Source: Sphagnum magellanicum (Eukaryota > Streptophyta > Sphagnopsida > Sphagnales > Sphagnaceae). Taken from it: DNA of 64,000 nt. A program made the translations under genes and the position numbers. The notes below the pieces were generated by a model that was not told the origin of the DNA, ran no database searches, and worked only from the letters and a program-made list of their open reading frames with translations. Below are positions 38,333 through 51,415 of this stretch, piece by piece. How positions within the stretch are numbered: position 1 is the stretch's first letter; each line of letters begins with the position of its first letter. The stretch spans positions 17,582,590-17,646,589 of the forward strand of contig CM038921.1 in the NCBI GenBank assembly GCA_021904315.1, in the 5' to 3' direction.

Positions 38333-38587
38333 CTGAGTTTCATCGTGTCTTTCCTTTTTCCTGAGCGCCTCCGGTGCTGCTACATATACTTTCACTGCTC
38401 TTACGTGTACAACTACTATAATTAGTCTCGAACCTTGTGCATTAAATGATGAGTATCAGCATTTCATACTGAGATTTATTAAGATGTCTTTGCTTTGCGC
38501 CTGCCACTGAAAGAGGGGATAGGGGTTGAAAGGAGGCTCAAAGACAGGGTGAAGACAGGTTTACTTTACAGATAACTCTATTATGCT
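38333..38587. repeat. Dispersed repeat copy 2 (pair with 5464-5719)
   Basis: Parallel to 5464-5719 over its whole length, ~33 kb away, in the same orientation. Flanks on both sides differ between the copies, so the boundaries are sharp. Confidence 0.75.
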
Positions 38588-41500
38588 AGTCATTTCCCAT
38601 TTTCCATTAAAATACTAAATAGAAGGAGTTGAATACTTGCTCAATTAGTTCCTTTGGTTTTCTTTGTATGGTTGCTCTAGATTGCCTACTCAAAACCACA
38701 CTAGAGCTTTTCAGTACCCAATTAGATGATCTTGTAAAATTCATCCTTGAACTTTTTGAAGTCAAATAACAACATGGCAAGCACCTTTAGACACTTGATG
38801 AAAACAATCTGAATCAATGTGAGACCTTGTGGATGAAAAGTTGTTAACCCAAAAATGCACAGATGCTCATGACAACACTTTTTCCCAATTAAAACCGATG
38901 ATAACTGATTATCATCCTTGCAAATGAATGGTATGCGGATGAATGAAAAATATGTCACATCTGGGAAGCAGTGCCAATATCTTATGCTTTCAGAGTTGTG
39001 ACCTCTTCATGGTCCAAAAATGCATGGATAGAGACATAAATTGAATGTATTATAACAAAATTATTCTTATATTAACATCAATCTTTATGAATGAAATGAT
39101 TATAGATGAAAAACATACATATGGAATATTGTATGTCTTTATTTTGTAGTGACCATATTGCTCATGGGTCTAATGATCTAACATTCATAGATGGTAACTC
39201 AATTTGAGTTTGGTCACCAATATTTTTAAAAACCCAATTGATAATATGATCAATTCAAAATCAAATATGACCCAATTAGCATTAGAACTTGAACCCAAGC
39301 CTCCAAAAAAAATTTATGTGGGAATTCAACTTTTTTTCCTATATTAAGTTTTACTTTCATTTTTTAGTTAGCAAAAAAATGAAACCAATGTTACTTTCAT
39401 AACCTAAGTTTCCATGACATGACATATGTTTCAATTTGTTTTCTAGTGCTTTGTGAATAATGAATCCCATCTTTGTTATTGCTTCAACCCAAGACAAGTT
39501 CCATGATATTAAACTATGATTGAAAAAGGGTTTGTGTTTAACAATTTTTAAACACATTAGTAGGCCCTTGTGCCATTGGCCCAAGTAGATTAAGCCTCTT
39601 GTGAGGTCACCCATCCCAATGTTTTTCTAGGCTTCATTTAAGAATTCTTATGAAAAATATTTTTTTAAAAACATTTATCTTAATATATAGATATTAAGAA
39701 ATTTTAAGACAAACTTCTTCAATGCTCTAATAGACATGACTTTCTAAAAAATTCATTCTAAAAAATCATTTGAACATTTTTTAATTGATTTCTAGGCACT
39801 AACTTTGATCATTTTTGCTCCATTAGTGCGAAAATTACAAAATGACAAACATGCAAGGCAATGAAAAACGTGCACATTGCCTTTTCAAGGGCATTTTAAT
39901 GGCATTCAAAGCATCACAAGGGAACCACACAACTTAGGAGCCTTGAAGGATGGTCCCAAAACATAACAAACACCTATCTTAACATATAGATTCACTCATG
40001 ATTATTGAATATTCTTACATGTAAATTACCTTATGCTTTTATGATATTACTTTCAAGTAGATGGCAACGTTTTCCAAATGCATCAACATGACTCAAAGGC
40101 TCATTATCACTAAAATTCTCAGTAATTATGAAAATCCAAACAACCCATTAAAGAACATCATCAATACAAAATTGTGAAAATGTTCCTCATGATGCAAAAC
40201 TAAAAGTACTCATCTTCATGTAGATGGTTTGGAAGGGTAAATTGAAAATTGGTCAAGAATAAGGCTTGATTGTGGATTTAAATTTGAATTCACATTGAAA
40301 TAGTTGAATCAAATAAATAAAAAGGTCCATGATCTCGAAATAAAATGTCGATATAACAATTTGATTCGATTATTGAAGAAAATAAGGCTTATTGTGATTT
40401 GGGCATATAGTTAAATTGTATACTTAAAGATGGGTTAGAGTGTAACATTTTCAAATAATTTTCATGTTTTTACAATCTTTTGGTTTTTGAGTCATGTCCT
40501 TATTTATAGAAGGATGTATGTGAAGAATGGAGGGAGATTGAAGACAATTGCATTTTGTAGGTAATGAGGTAGGTCTATAGTAAGGAAGGATTGAATTATG
40601 TTAGCTCACCTACTATGGAGAAAATGAGGTCTATAAGGAAGTAAATATAGACCTCATACATATAAACAAACAAACAAATTGGACATATGGATGGATGATG
40701 ATCATTTTTGTTCATGAATGTAGTTTCATCCATGTCTAAGTTGAATTTATCGATGAAATACTTCACAATTGATTTTATAAACTTCATCAATGTTATATGA
40801 TTTTAGCTTTTGATATTAATTTTGATCCATGTGGTAAGGCATCATGAACATAAACTCATCCATGTAATATGGTTCATTCGTGTCATCAATTTTAATTACG
40901 CACATTAATTTTACCGTTGTTGTCAATTTTATTTTCAAAGTTTAATTTTGTCCATGTTATCAATACAATTCATGATAATTTTAATGTCTCATCTCGCTAA
41001 AGAAAACATGACTATTTGTATGATCCCAAGCTTGTTCAAGTAAAAAGTAACTTGGCCCATGTTACATTACCAAGTGGCATTTATTTAGGCTAATTAATCA
41101 ACTCCCTAGAAATAACCATATTCATATATTTACTCAATTTGTAGTTTGGAACCTTTAGTGGAACATTCCACATTGTTAACAACCAAAAACATTTTAGTTG
41201 GTCCTTTAAAAATCCACAAAAAATGAAATCCCCACTATTGTGTGTTGATAGCCCACCTTAAGTCTACACAAAATTGACCAATGGTTGTTACTTTCCCCCC
41301 TACCCACCCACCAAAAAATAACCTTCCAGTGCCATTTTAAAATATTCCCAATATTTGAAACCAACTTGTAGTCCACATTTTAAACTTTTAATTCCATATT
41401 ATTTTAGCAATTTCATTAGTCATTCATTATTTTTGAAATGCATTAGGTTTTAATGTCCATCATGCACACATTCAATTAGCCCTAATTAATAGAAAATTTC

Positions 41501-41954
41501 CACCATTAACAACACAATAGAGTTATATGTAAAGTCACCTTGTTTTCACCTTGTGCTTGGGCATGCTTTCACCCCCTTTCCCCTCTTTCAATGGTATTCG
41601 CAAAATAAGGAAATTTTATTAAATCTTACTATGAAATGTTGAAACTTAGGATCGAAACTAGTCATTATAATTCTACAAATAGAGTAATGAAAATATATGT
41701 AATAGTCATGAAGGCGCTCATGAAAAAGGAAAGATAGGATGAAATTCAATTGACCATCAAAATTGGTGAAAAAACTAGTTTGGGTCTTAGTTATTTCACT
41801 TTGTATAATTTTTATTCCTAGTTACATGTTCATGACTTCAATCCATTCGTTTCGCATCGCACACTTTACTTTCATCTTGGCATTACATTTTCGTCTCAAT
41901 TTGATTCAACCTTCGGCATCCAATCTTCTCATGTGAGAGTGTGGACATAGGTTG
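38588..41954. other. AT-rich DNA, no gene recognised
   Basis: Minus frames at 38722-38958 and 39357-39614 are open for 78 and 85 codons without known motifs; they may be transposon debris. Confidence 0.35.
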
Positions 41955-42600
41955 GATGCATCTAGCACACATTTAATTCATTGCTCGTTTTAGAGGTCAT
42001 TGGATAGTCACACATGACCTCATTTGATACATCATGTATGCCCTTGCTCGAAAGAATGGGCATGTTGTATGGAGAGAACAGTGGTACGCCCTTATGTTAA
42101 GAGTTTCATTACAAACAATTTTCTACATGATTCAAAAGGACCAAGTCTTCATTGTCAATGTGGTGGTTACTAACACAATGTGAAAGATAGTGGCTTCAAG
42201 TGTCATTAGTCGACCAACAAATGTAGCTGTGAAATTTAATGCCATTGTTAAAATCAACAAGTATAAAGAGCTTCATGAAAGGCACCACTTTATTCTGATG
42301 GCCATGGAGGTGCATGGTGCATTTAAATGTGATATGGATCGTTTCATCAAGGATTGTGCCCTTTTTTTCCATGTTAAACAATCGAGAGGTCATTTATCCT
42401 TGTCTTTTTTTATTCAATTTTTCAAGTTGCATGTTAATATTGTTCTTCAACATGTTTTAATTTCTACTATAGAGAAGAAAATTGTGTTAACAGGTGATGC
42501 ATGTTATAAACCTCCTATTATTATTAGATCTCACGATTTGCATGCAGGCAACATTAAAAGGGTCGTGGGTGAGATAACTTCTTACCACAAAAGGGACTAA
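41955..42600 (+). pseudogene. Retroelement coding remnant (C-terminal part, probably non-LTR type)
   Basis: One plus frame reads ARFRGHWIVTHDLI, stop, YIMYALARKNGHVVWREQWY, MIQKDQVFIVNVVVTN, stop, ASSVISRPTNVAVKFNAI, HERHHFILMAMEVHGAFKCD, and SRGHLSLSFFIQFFKLHV, ending SYHKRD and a stop at 42600. The single continuous frame broken by only two stops over ~215 codons shows decayed coding DNA. The wording resembles a conserved plant retroelement-type protein, but I saw no reverse transcriptase YxDD box here, so the class is inferred. Confidence 0.5.
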
Positions 42601-45400
42601 CTCTCTCCCTTTTTTTGGTTCCTACGAGATGTTTGTCTTTTGGCCTTTTTTTCGCCTTCTTTTTTTTGTCTTCCTTGTGAAGCTTTTAGCCATCAATATT
42701 TTATTCATTTCTTCCTTTCTACAATTACACATTTAATGCCCTATTATGCCGAAATTGGTCATTCTCAGCCCCTAATCACAAAACTTTACAAATAACTTTA
42801 ATAAATGAAAATATTTAATATTTTGAAATGAAATCCCATATCTTATGTTACCCATGTGGTCAACGAACCCATTTCAAGTGAGTTCACACTTATATTGTCT
42901 TTTATTTCATCATTGTATTATAGGACCTTGGCAACACCAACACAAATTATATTATATTAAGAAATTTTGAAGTTTTCAAATTTTAATTTTCCCAAAAAAA
43001 AAATTTTGAAAATTAAAAATGAAGAATCTTTTGAATTTTTTTTAATGGAATATTTAAATTTAATTAATTATTTGACAAACATGTGTTGAACTTGTCAAGG
43101 TATTATGATATGGGGTTGTTATGCACAAGAAATGTATGAAGAAGAAAGTATGGTCAATCTAAAAGTTTTAGGTACAAGGTTGTTCCTTAATAAATAAAGT
43201 ATTTTAGATTTTAGGATGTTGGGTCAAATGTAAATGCTAAATTTATTTTGCTTTAGGTATTAGCACATTCCAAAAACATTAATTATTTTTAAGCAAGTCT
43301 AATGATATGTTCAAAACCTACAATAAATAAATAAATTTAGGGTATGGTCATCATTGAATCATGAGGATGTTGTTTTCTTGGAGTGTAAAAAAAACATGTT
43401 CATGACCAAGCATGAACTCAATAGGAAGACTAAATTATTTCCTTGTTCTTCAATGTGTTTTTTATTAGATCTCTTTGGTCTTCCTTCAGCCCTTTTCAAC
43501 CTTTCTAGTTTCTAATTTTAGGTTGAAGAAATAGACAATCTCATTCTTACAAAATTAGTTGATCTACACACTTGATTCTTCAACTAGCCTCAAATAAAAA
43601 GCAAAAGGATCTACATAATAAAAATTACCCCCAAAAAAAAAACTATTCTCTTTTCCCAAAAAAGATTAAGTACCTCTAAAATGTACAAAATATTATGTTA
43701 TAACTTTTCTTTTCATCTAACTCTTGTTGTCAACTTGGACATGTTAATCACCAAGTTTTTTATATTGTTCATTCAAGTGAAGAAACTCTAAGGAACACAA
43801 GGAATGGATTCATGATCTTCATGTTGTGAACTTTTCTTTGTCTTAAGGGTTTTTGACAAAGAGATCTCACTCATAATTCGGTCATTAAAGGATTTAATCA
43901 TCATGGAATTTTCTTTGAAAGTTTGAGGCATTGCATGTCAGTCGCAATCAACATTCCCTTGTTTCGATCTATCAATTTTGAGTAGCGAGGGTGTACTAAA
44001 ACATTGACACAATCCCTTGTGTATGAAGAGGAACTTCACCCATACCACTTATTTGGGTTAATAGTTATGTTTAAAAGGGGTAGTAAAGGCCACTTTAAAT
44101 GAGGATACAAGCTCCAAGCTCTAGTGAAGTAGAACAATGTTATTGGATGAGATCCATAAATTGAACCCATGGGCCTTGATATGACAATCCAAGACAAAAA
44201 GTGGCAAATCACAACTAAATTTATATGGCACCATTTTGGAGGGGAAATCAATTAGTTCAAACTACAAAGATAAGCTAAATAGGAGAGCTCATGATTTAAA
44301 GAACCCATATGCAAGCTAAGGTCCAAAGTAGGGTCCAATTCAAGGATTCAATTTGCTTCAAATGAGTCTGAATTGGTTCTACAAATTTGGACCTTGGACC
44401 ATTCATCTAAGTGGGCTTAATTATTTTCCAAACATGGTAAAATTTAATTTTCAACCTCATCCCATAAATATGAAAGTGAGATAATATGAAGTTGAAAGAT
44501 AATTTAAGTGCAACATAAGGTTTTTTTTAAGGGTTTTTTGATCTAGTTAAAGTGGCAATCATCCAAAAATTAATTTAATAACATTTGGCTCCATACTAGA
44601 CATGAAAGCAAGGGGGGAAAATAAAATAAAAACCATTTTATATTCATGGCTATTTATTCAAACTTATCATCAAAATCTAGCAATTTGGGGGGAAAAAAAC
44701 CCCTTTGAAATTTGGTCAATCTAGATCAATCTTTTCCATGAAAAGTTTTTGGTATAAGTTGAGATCATATTTTCTAGGTCAAAAATTGGCAAAAATTCAC
44801 CAATAAAAGAAACATGTGTGCAACACTTGACCTAGTCGGTATAGCCAGCAAATGGACAACAATCTTTTTTATTGTGCAAAGATATTTAATGCAACTAAAT
44901 CCTCTACAAACTTGTTGGCCCAAACAACATTTTTTTATTCAAACTAAATTTATATGATATACTTTATCCAAAATGTAATGTGTAAGACATTATTGGAGTT
45001 GTTTTAAGAAATTTAAAAATGTCAAAAATGGTTGTTTAATTTCAAACTAGTGTAGCATGTACTGCCCTTGGCTCAAGTGAAAATTGGTTACCCAATTATT
45101 TTTTCCCTTCAAAATCATTTTTTATAATTTAATTGAATTTTCTATGATAAAAAATTACTCAAATTTCAATATCTTTTTCGCACTTGATGTCTAATTTTTT
45201 TTCCAAATCACCTTCATTAAATCCTTCTCATCAAAATTTTTGCGACAATACCAATAGCACATCCAAATTCCCTTATAAATTTTAGTTTTGAATCAAATGA
45301 AATTTCAATGAAAAAAATAATTCAATATTCAATAACTTTTCTCTCATAGATCAAAACCTTATGAAAGCAACTTAATACACCCTTATCTACTCAGCAAGGG
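42601..45400. other. AT-rich DNA, no gene recognised
   Basis: Minus stretch 44036-44251 is open for 71 codons and may be debris of a mobile element. Nothing else identified. Confidence 0.35.
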
Positions 45401-45404
45401 TTTT

Positions 45405-45560
45405 CCAATGGTACACTATGGTTCGGGAGATCTCAACATGACAAACAAACTAGCTTCCTTCATGTCAACTTGCCAGTGGTACCAAGAGTGCAATAAGAAA
45501 CGCTATGGTTTGGGAGATCTCAACATGACAAACAAATTAGCTTCCTTCAAAACTAATCTA
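45405..45560. repeat. Two tandem copies of a ~90-bp unit
   Basis: CTATGGTT(C/T)GGGAGATCTCAACATGACAAACAAA(C/T)TAGCTTCCTTC occurs at about 45417-45461 and 45503-45547, separated by an AAC-TTGCCAGTGGTACC spacer. Confidence 0.7.
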
Positions 45561-45729
45561 CAAGCAAATTGTGAACCTCCATTTCAATTTGATAAATGAA
45601 ACATTTGCATAAAAATATAACCAATTCTTTTTCTTTATGATATTGTAAAAGAAATTACATCCAAACATCATGAAACACAATAATAAATTGTGAACACCAA
45701 GCTATATTTTCAGTTTCAATTAGATAAAT

Positions 45730-46495
45730 CAAAGAGTTATTGTAACCAAAAAGGAGGATCCAGAAAACCCACAGCAATGACGCGAGTTCCCACAGACCCT
45801 TAGCTCTTGTGATCTAACAATCCACTGCAATTGCGCAGACACGTAATCTATCCTGATTCGGACTACCTTCCTGCCATCGCTCATTGACCCACTTGCAACT
45901 TCAAGACTGACAGACCCGGCAATGCATTGCTCAACACGACGCACGGCTATGGTCACACACTGTACGCAGATGTTTCTGAGGAAAATGCTTGGATTATCAT
46001 TCATGGATAGTATGTACAGTCCGAGAGCGCAAACACGGCCCTCGAGCATGAGTTCTTACAAAAACAAGAAACACTGATTGTCCCTCTAATTCCTCTTCTC
46101 TCCCTCTCTCTATGTCCTCCTGCAGCAACGAGCTAGACCATCCATCAGACGTAGCGGAAGATCACTCTCGTGGTCAAGACTCTTGCTACTCAGCTACCAC
46201 ACTCTCTTCTTTTTTTTCTATTCTCCATCAGACACCCAATCTCCCTTCCTCAGTTCCCCGTTGGCTTCCTCCAGAAGCTTCCTCCAGTCATCCAACGCCG
46301 TTCCATTTTTCCCGCTCCATCCTCAGCTACGTCGCCTTCATGAATCGAGCTCCATCAATGCCAGCCGCCATGCCCAATCTTGCACACACCACACAGCTTA
46401 GAAACAAGTCGGCCATGCATTCCCATGCAACAATGATGGGGCGCTGTCACAACAAGACGGTTGATACAATTATGCCAAAAATCCAGGATTAGATC
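45730..46495. other. GC-richer island with open frames on both strands, unrecognised
   Basis: Stands out from the AT-rich surroundings. 46112-46492 (plus, 126 codons, Ser/Pro-rich) and 45729-46049 (minus, 106 codons) are open and lie head to head, about 60 bp apart. The stretch 46085-46110 is CT-rich like a plant leader. No domain recognised. It could be a small unknown gene, a promoter island or a captured gene fragment. Confidence 0.35.
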
Positions 46496-46558
46496 AGATT
46501 GCACAATAAGTAGACAGCCCCCCTTTTCACATTACATTATAATCCAAAGAAATTCTTT

Positions 46559-48895
46559 CACTACTACCAAAGTGGGGTGTAATTTACTAACTTAAATCAC
46601 TATTGGACTTTAAAAGTGAAATAATTTCATTGCATTTTATTGATTTCACATAGTGAAAATTATTTCATTATAATATCACTATGTAGACATCATGTTTCAT
46701 TACTAACTAACATAATTCATTATTACAATTTACTATAGCAAATAGGTTTATTTATATGTTTTTAAAAATATTATCTATGTTAGTTTATGATATACCCTAT
46801 ATTATTTTAAGTTATTTTAGTTATTCTAACTTATATTTTATGTTATTACATGCTATTATAAATTATTGTACACTAAATTATTATATGTTATTTCAAGTTA
46901 TACTTTAAATTATTCAAGGTCATTTTATTTTATGTTATTATAAATTATTTTATTCTAAGCATAAAAACTTTAAAATAATCTAAAACAAAATATAATGACC
47001 TAAGGTAAAAATTACTTAAATAAAAAATAATAACCTATGAAAAATAATTTCAAATACCCTATAATATATTAACTACTAATGGCCTATGATATTATAACAT
47101 AGAATATCAAACAATAATTTATAATACGATAATCAACAATAATTATAATATAACATATAATAACCAACAATAATTTATAATACAATAACCATTAATAAAA
47201 TAGCCATCAATAACCACCAATAAAATAACCACCAATGGCTTTCAACGGAATAATCACTAATAGGCATTAATAGAATAGCCACCAATAGCCATTAATAAAA
47301 TAGCCACCAATAGCCATTAATATAATAGCCACCAATAGTCATTAATAAAATAACCACCAATAGCCACCAATAGAATAACCACAATTAATTATTAATAGAA
47401 TAACCACTAAAAAACATTAATAGCCACAAATAGAATAGATACCAATAGCCATTAATAACCACCAATAGTACTAATAAAAGAACAACTAATAACCATATAT
47501 TATAATTGCTTAGGATTGCCAGAAATAATTTAAAGTGAAATAATTTATAATAAACAAAAATAACTTAAGGTGAAATAACTTTCAATAACCAAAGGTAACT
47601 TATAATAACTACAAATAATCTAAATTGAAATAATTTACATAAGCCAAAAATAAAATAAAATAGACAAAAAACTTACAATAGCTTAAAATAGCCTAAGGTG
47701 AAATAAGTTAAAATTGTCAAAAGTAATTTATAATAACTATAATTAGTCTAAATTGAAATAATCTACAATAGCCAAAAATAACATAGAATAGCCAAAAGAA
47801 CTTACAATAACTGAAAATAACCTAAGGTGAAATAAATTAAAATAGCCAAAAATAATTTATAATAAATGCAAATAGTCTAAATTGAAATAATCTACAATAG
47901 CCAAAAATAACATAAAATAACCCAAAAAATTTATAATAGTTGAAAATAGCCTAAGGTGGAATAAGTTAAGATAACAAAAAATAACTTAGAATAACCAAAA
48001 GTAATTGAAAATAGCCATAATTAGCCGTAAATAATGTAGGGTGAAATAATTTCAATTAATGAAAAATAGTCATATAATAATTGAAAATAATTTAACATAG
48101 GCAATATTATTATATTAACCACAAAAATCCATTTATTAAACTTTTTTTTTCAAAAGAATGGTCATTGAAATGTTATTAAATAATGATATTCAACTTTTTT
48201 TTTGTTCAAATAATTTTAAACTTTCAAAAGGAAATAAATGTAACTATGTACATTATTGAATTAAAAAAAAAAAAAACTCGTATCATTTCATTTGAACAAA
48301 ATCTCAATAATATATGAATTTTCAAAGTTTATGTTTTTGTAATGTTTAAAATGAAGTATTTGATAAATAGAATGTAATGTAACATATTATCACAACAAGT
48401 GGACTTGATGGTAAGGATGTTTGCCCTCATTCCAAAGATCAAAGGATCAAACCTCGTGGGTGGTGTTGTGTGTGGTCAACAATGGTATGTTGACCGAATA
48501 TTTTCTTATCGAATTCCTAGGTTAGAGGCCTAGGTTGATTACGTGGCCTACCTACTTAGGCTAGGTTTTTAACCTAGCGTAGGTAATGACACGTGTCAAT
48601 AAATAATAAGCTTTAAAAATCATGAAATTATCAATAATATTATATATTAAATAATTAAATTTTCATTTATTTCCATACTGATTAGTTAATTAACTAGCAA
48701 GTGAATGGTTTGGTAGATTTGTAATTCATTTGAGAGTAACCTTGTTTCATTAGGTACTAATGAAACAAATCATTGTCCGTAGCAACTGATCCTTGTTCAC
48801 TAGGGGGTTAAACAATTTCACTAGGTAAAATTGTCCAAATTCACTCAAAAATATAGTGAAACCCAAAGTGAACTAGGATGCATTTCCTAATAGTG
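46559..48895. mobile_element. Non-autonomous CACTA-type transposon, 2.34 kb
   Basis: The left end is CACTACTACCAAAG and the right end, read inward, is CACTATTAGGAAATG. Both are preceded by TTT outside (46556-46558 and 48896-48898), a 3-bp target duplication as in CACTA/EnSpm. Subterminal DNA repeats TTTCAC(T)/AGTGAAA words on both sides. The interior is a very AT-rich degenerate array plus a CCTAGGTT...GGCCTACCTACTTAGG block (48535-48590) also typical of 56650-59133. No transposase seen. Confidence 0.65.
46600..48110. repeat. Degenerate AATAACC/TTATTTTA array that changes strand near 46960
   Basis: From about 46740 to 46960 the top strand is T-rich (ATTTTAAGTTATTTTAG). From about 46970 to 48080 it is A-rich with many AATAGCCAC, AATAACC and CTAAGGTGAAATAA words, i.e. 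the complement of the left part. It lies inside the CACTA element. No coding. Confidence 0.65.
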
Positions 48896-50999
48896 TTTCA
48901 TGTTGGTAAGCAAGTTCTCCTTATGACAAAATCATTACAATAAACAAGCCTACTTTAATACATTATTTTTTTTTCAAAACTAACATTGGCCTTAGATTAG
49001 TGGACTTTGGACATGTTGTGCATAATGTGGGCAAATGGGAGTGAAAAGTTTAGTCTACATGTCCATGAATCTCCAAATGAAATCCTTGTGCATACCCATA
49101 GATCCACAAGCAAGCTTATAATCATCATGGGTTGTTTGGAGATGGTAGAACCATGTCATCTTTAAATGCCTTGCAAAAAGGCATGGGGTCATATTTCTCT
49201 TTTGAATTACCTTGATGGCAATGTTGACTTCACTCTGAAAACACCCAATCTCAACAAACATGGTGGCAACACCTGTGCACAGAGAAGAACTCTACAACTA
49301 TGATTTGTTCCACCCATGTCAAACTCCTTTGCCAATTGCAAAATGGCAAAGTTTTGTTGTTTCAAACACAAAATTAGTATCATCCATTACATCCCTAACA
49401 TTAATCGCATCGACTGAGAATTTCTAAATTAATGAAAAAATAATGAAGAAATTACTAATGGATTTCAACATCTTTTGTGAGTTCAACATCTCCTCGCTTT
49501 TAAACCCCAAACCCGAACCCATTGGTGTGAAAATACTTGAAGCCACTTCTACTTTGTGAACATGGCTATATGGTTATATATACAAAATATCAAACAATTT
49601 TAAATGAAGTTTTCAATAGAGATGTGGAGATCAAACAAATACCATGAGTACTCAAATTCCTTTTCACATTTGCCACAACAAATATTGAAAGATTGTTTGT
49701 CTCAAGGATTACACCTTTTAAAAAGATATAGTCCCAAATTTCACAAATCATCTATTCATGCTTGATGTTTTTTTTGTTGCCCTTCCTCCCATACAAATCT
49801 TCTCCATGAAAAAGATGAACAACTATGTAGAATGGGGTTTTAAATTTATGCCATTGTAGATAATAGATAAAGTCTAATAGTAATTCAATGAAGAAATGAG
49901 GGTCCCAAAGAACTCGTGATCTTAGCAACCTTAATGACCTCGAACATACCCATGGGGAAGAAGACCAATTAGGTCATGTCCTATGAGTTCCAAAAGACAA
50001 TGTGAGTGCATAATACATGCCATCAAACAACACCCAAGCATTACCCAAGCATTAGTTTGCCCATACATGGTCTTTGGCCATAGTGGTGCCACAACAAGAG
50101 GTTAATGTATAAGTGGGTTTTCCTAAGGATGGGCCATTTAAGGTTGTGAGCTTGAAAGTGTTCAAGAACCTCAAGATAACTCAGGAGTACAAAAACCTCC
50201 ATGCACACATAAATGAATGTTGTTTCATGGGAACATGGGAACATTTCAAAATAAAAGGATCTACCTTCCCCTAGCATGACACCTTAGAGTTTTTCTACTA
50301 AGGGAGATCCCTCAAAGTGCATAAAAATAAAAAAATAAATTTGTTTACACAATCCCCCAAATCCACTTTGCCAAATATCTTAAAATTTAATCAAAAAAAA
50401 TTTATGGGGAAATTTTTGTTTTTTGTTCCATGTAAATTCAACTAATTTTACTAATGTTTTGGAAAAAAAATCCACATTTTCAATATCACAAAATTGAAGA
50501 AAAAAACCTTGGGCCAACCTACATTGGTATTTGATTATTTTGTTAGGTTAGTTTTATCACTTTGTCAAGTCCACTTTGTGGACTATTGATGTGAAGGCCA
50601 TATTATTTCCATGTCCACATTCCCAAATGGGCCATGGTGAACAAATATCTAAATTGGTGGTACTTTCACCTTCTTGAAAAAGGCCCAAGTGAACCAACAC
50701 CTAATAGTACCTACATTGGTGGTGCACTTTCACCTTTGTCATGTGTTCCTATGTTAGTGCCTATAACTATTATTGTTATCACACATATAACACATAACAT
50801 AGAAATATCGTGCATGGTACAACACATCCAAACTACCTCCCTATTTAGGGTTAAAGTCCTTCTAAACCAGATAATGTTACAAAACTACTTGATGGAAATC
50901 CATCATGGATTAACACTTTGGTTCCAAAGCAAAAGGACCAATAAGTCAAGTGCAAATGTGAACCCCATTGTTATTTGTGTATTTGTAATCCTTCAAATG
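48896..50999 (-). other. AT-rich DNA with a decayed minus-strand open stretch
   Basis: About 49740-50277 (minus) reads as one frame with few stops: MLGEGRSFYFEMFPCSHETT, then LSYLEVLEHFQAHNLKWPIL, later WDPHFFIELLLDFIYYLQWH. It then frameshifts and continues with more stops towards 49050. No family recognised; probably part of a mobile element. Confidence 0.35.
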
Positions 51000-51079
51000 C
51001 CTAGCCAAATGTGAATCACCATGGAAGAATACCTTAGATTAGTTCCACTATTTGACCCTAGGATCCTAAGTCTATTGGA

Positions 51080-51216
51080 CGCAACAAAGGCAAAACCATT
51101 TGCCAACTAACACTTCCTCCATTAATGGCATGAAACATTACATGTGCCAACCTTGGGAACATTGATCACAAATCAACATAGTGGCGGCTCTTGAAAATCA
51201 CCCACATGACATACAT
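51080..51216 (-). pseudogene. PHD-finger-like domain following the integrase
   Basis: On the minus strand: CMSCG, then MLICDQCSQGWHM, stop, CFMPL, then VGKWFCLCC. This is the C4HC3 spacing of a PHD finger (CxxC...CDxC...H..C...WxCxxC), which reads histone H3 tails. It follows VDGQIDPSLTMVLVDL in the same frame, downstream of the integrase core after a frame change. Three stops lie within or beside it. It is known as a chromatin reader module; a targeting role for the integrase is inference. Confidence 0.65.
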
Positions 51217-51415
51217 CATAGGTCAACAAGAACCATGGTTAAGGATGGATCAATTTGGCCATCCACATTGGGAAAATGACATGGTGCACAATTCCACACA
51301 TAGTCCTTCCATGTTTGACCATCTTGACCTTCCAACAACAACAATCTTAAAGGTAAAACCTTTTGCACATGTAAAATAACATGTCCTACAATTAAATTCA
51401 ATGTAATCGATGTTG

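Noticed and set aside
46112..46492. 126-codon Ser/Pro-rich frame as a confident gene
   Set aside because: No domain, no clear splice or leader evidence; kept only as an unrecognised island.
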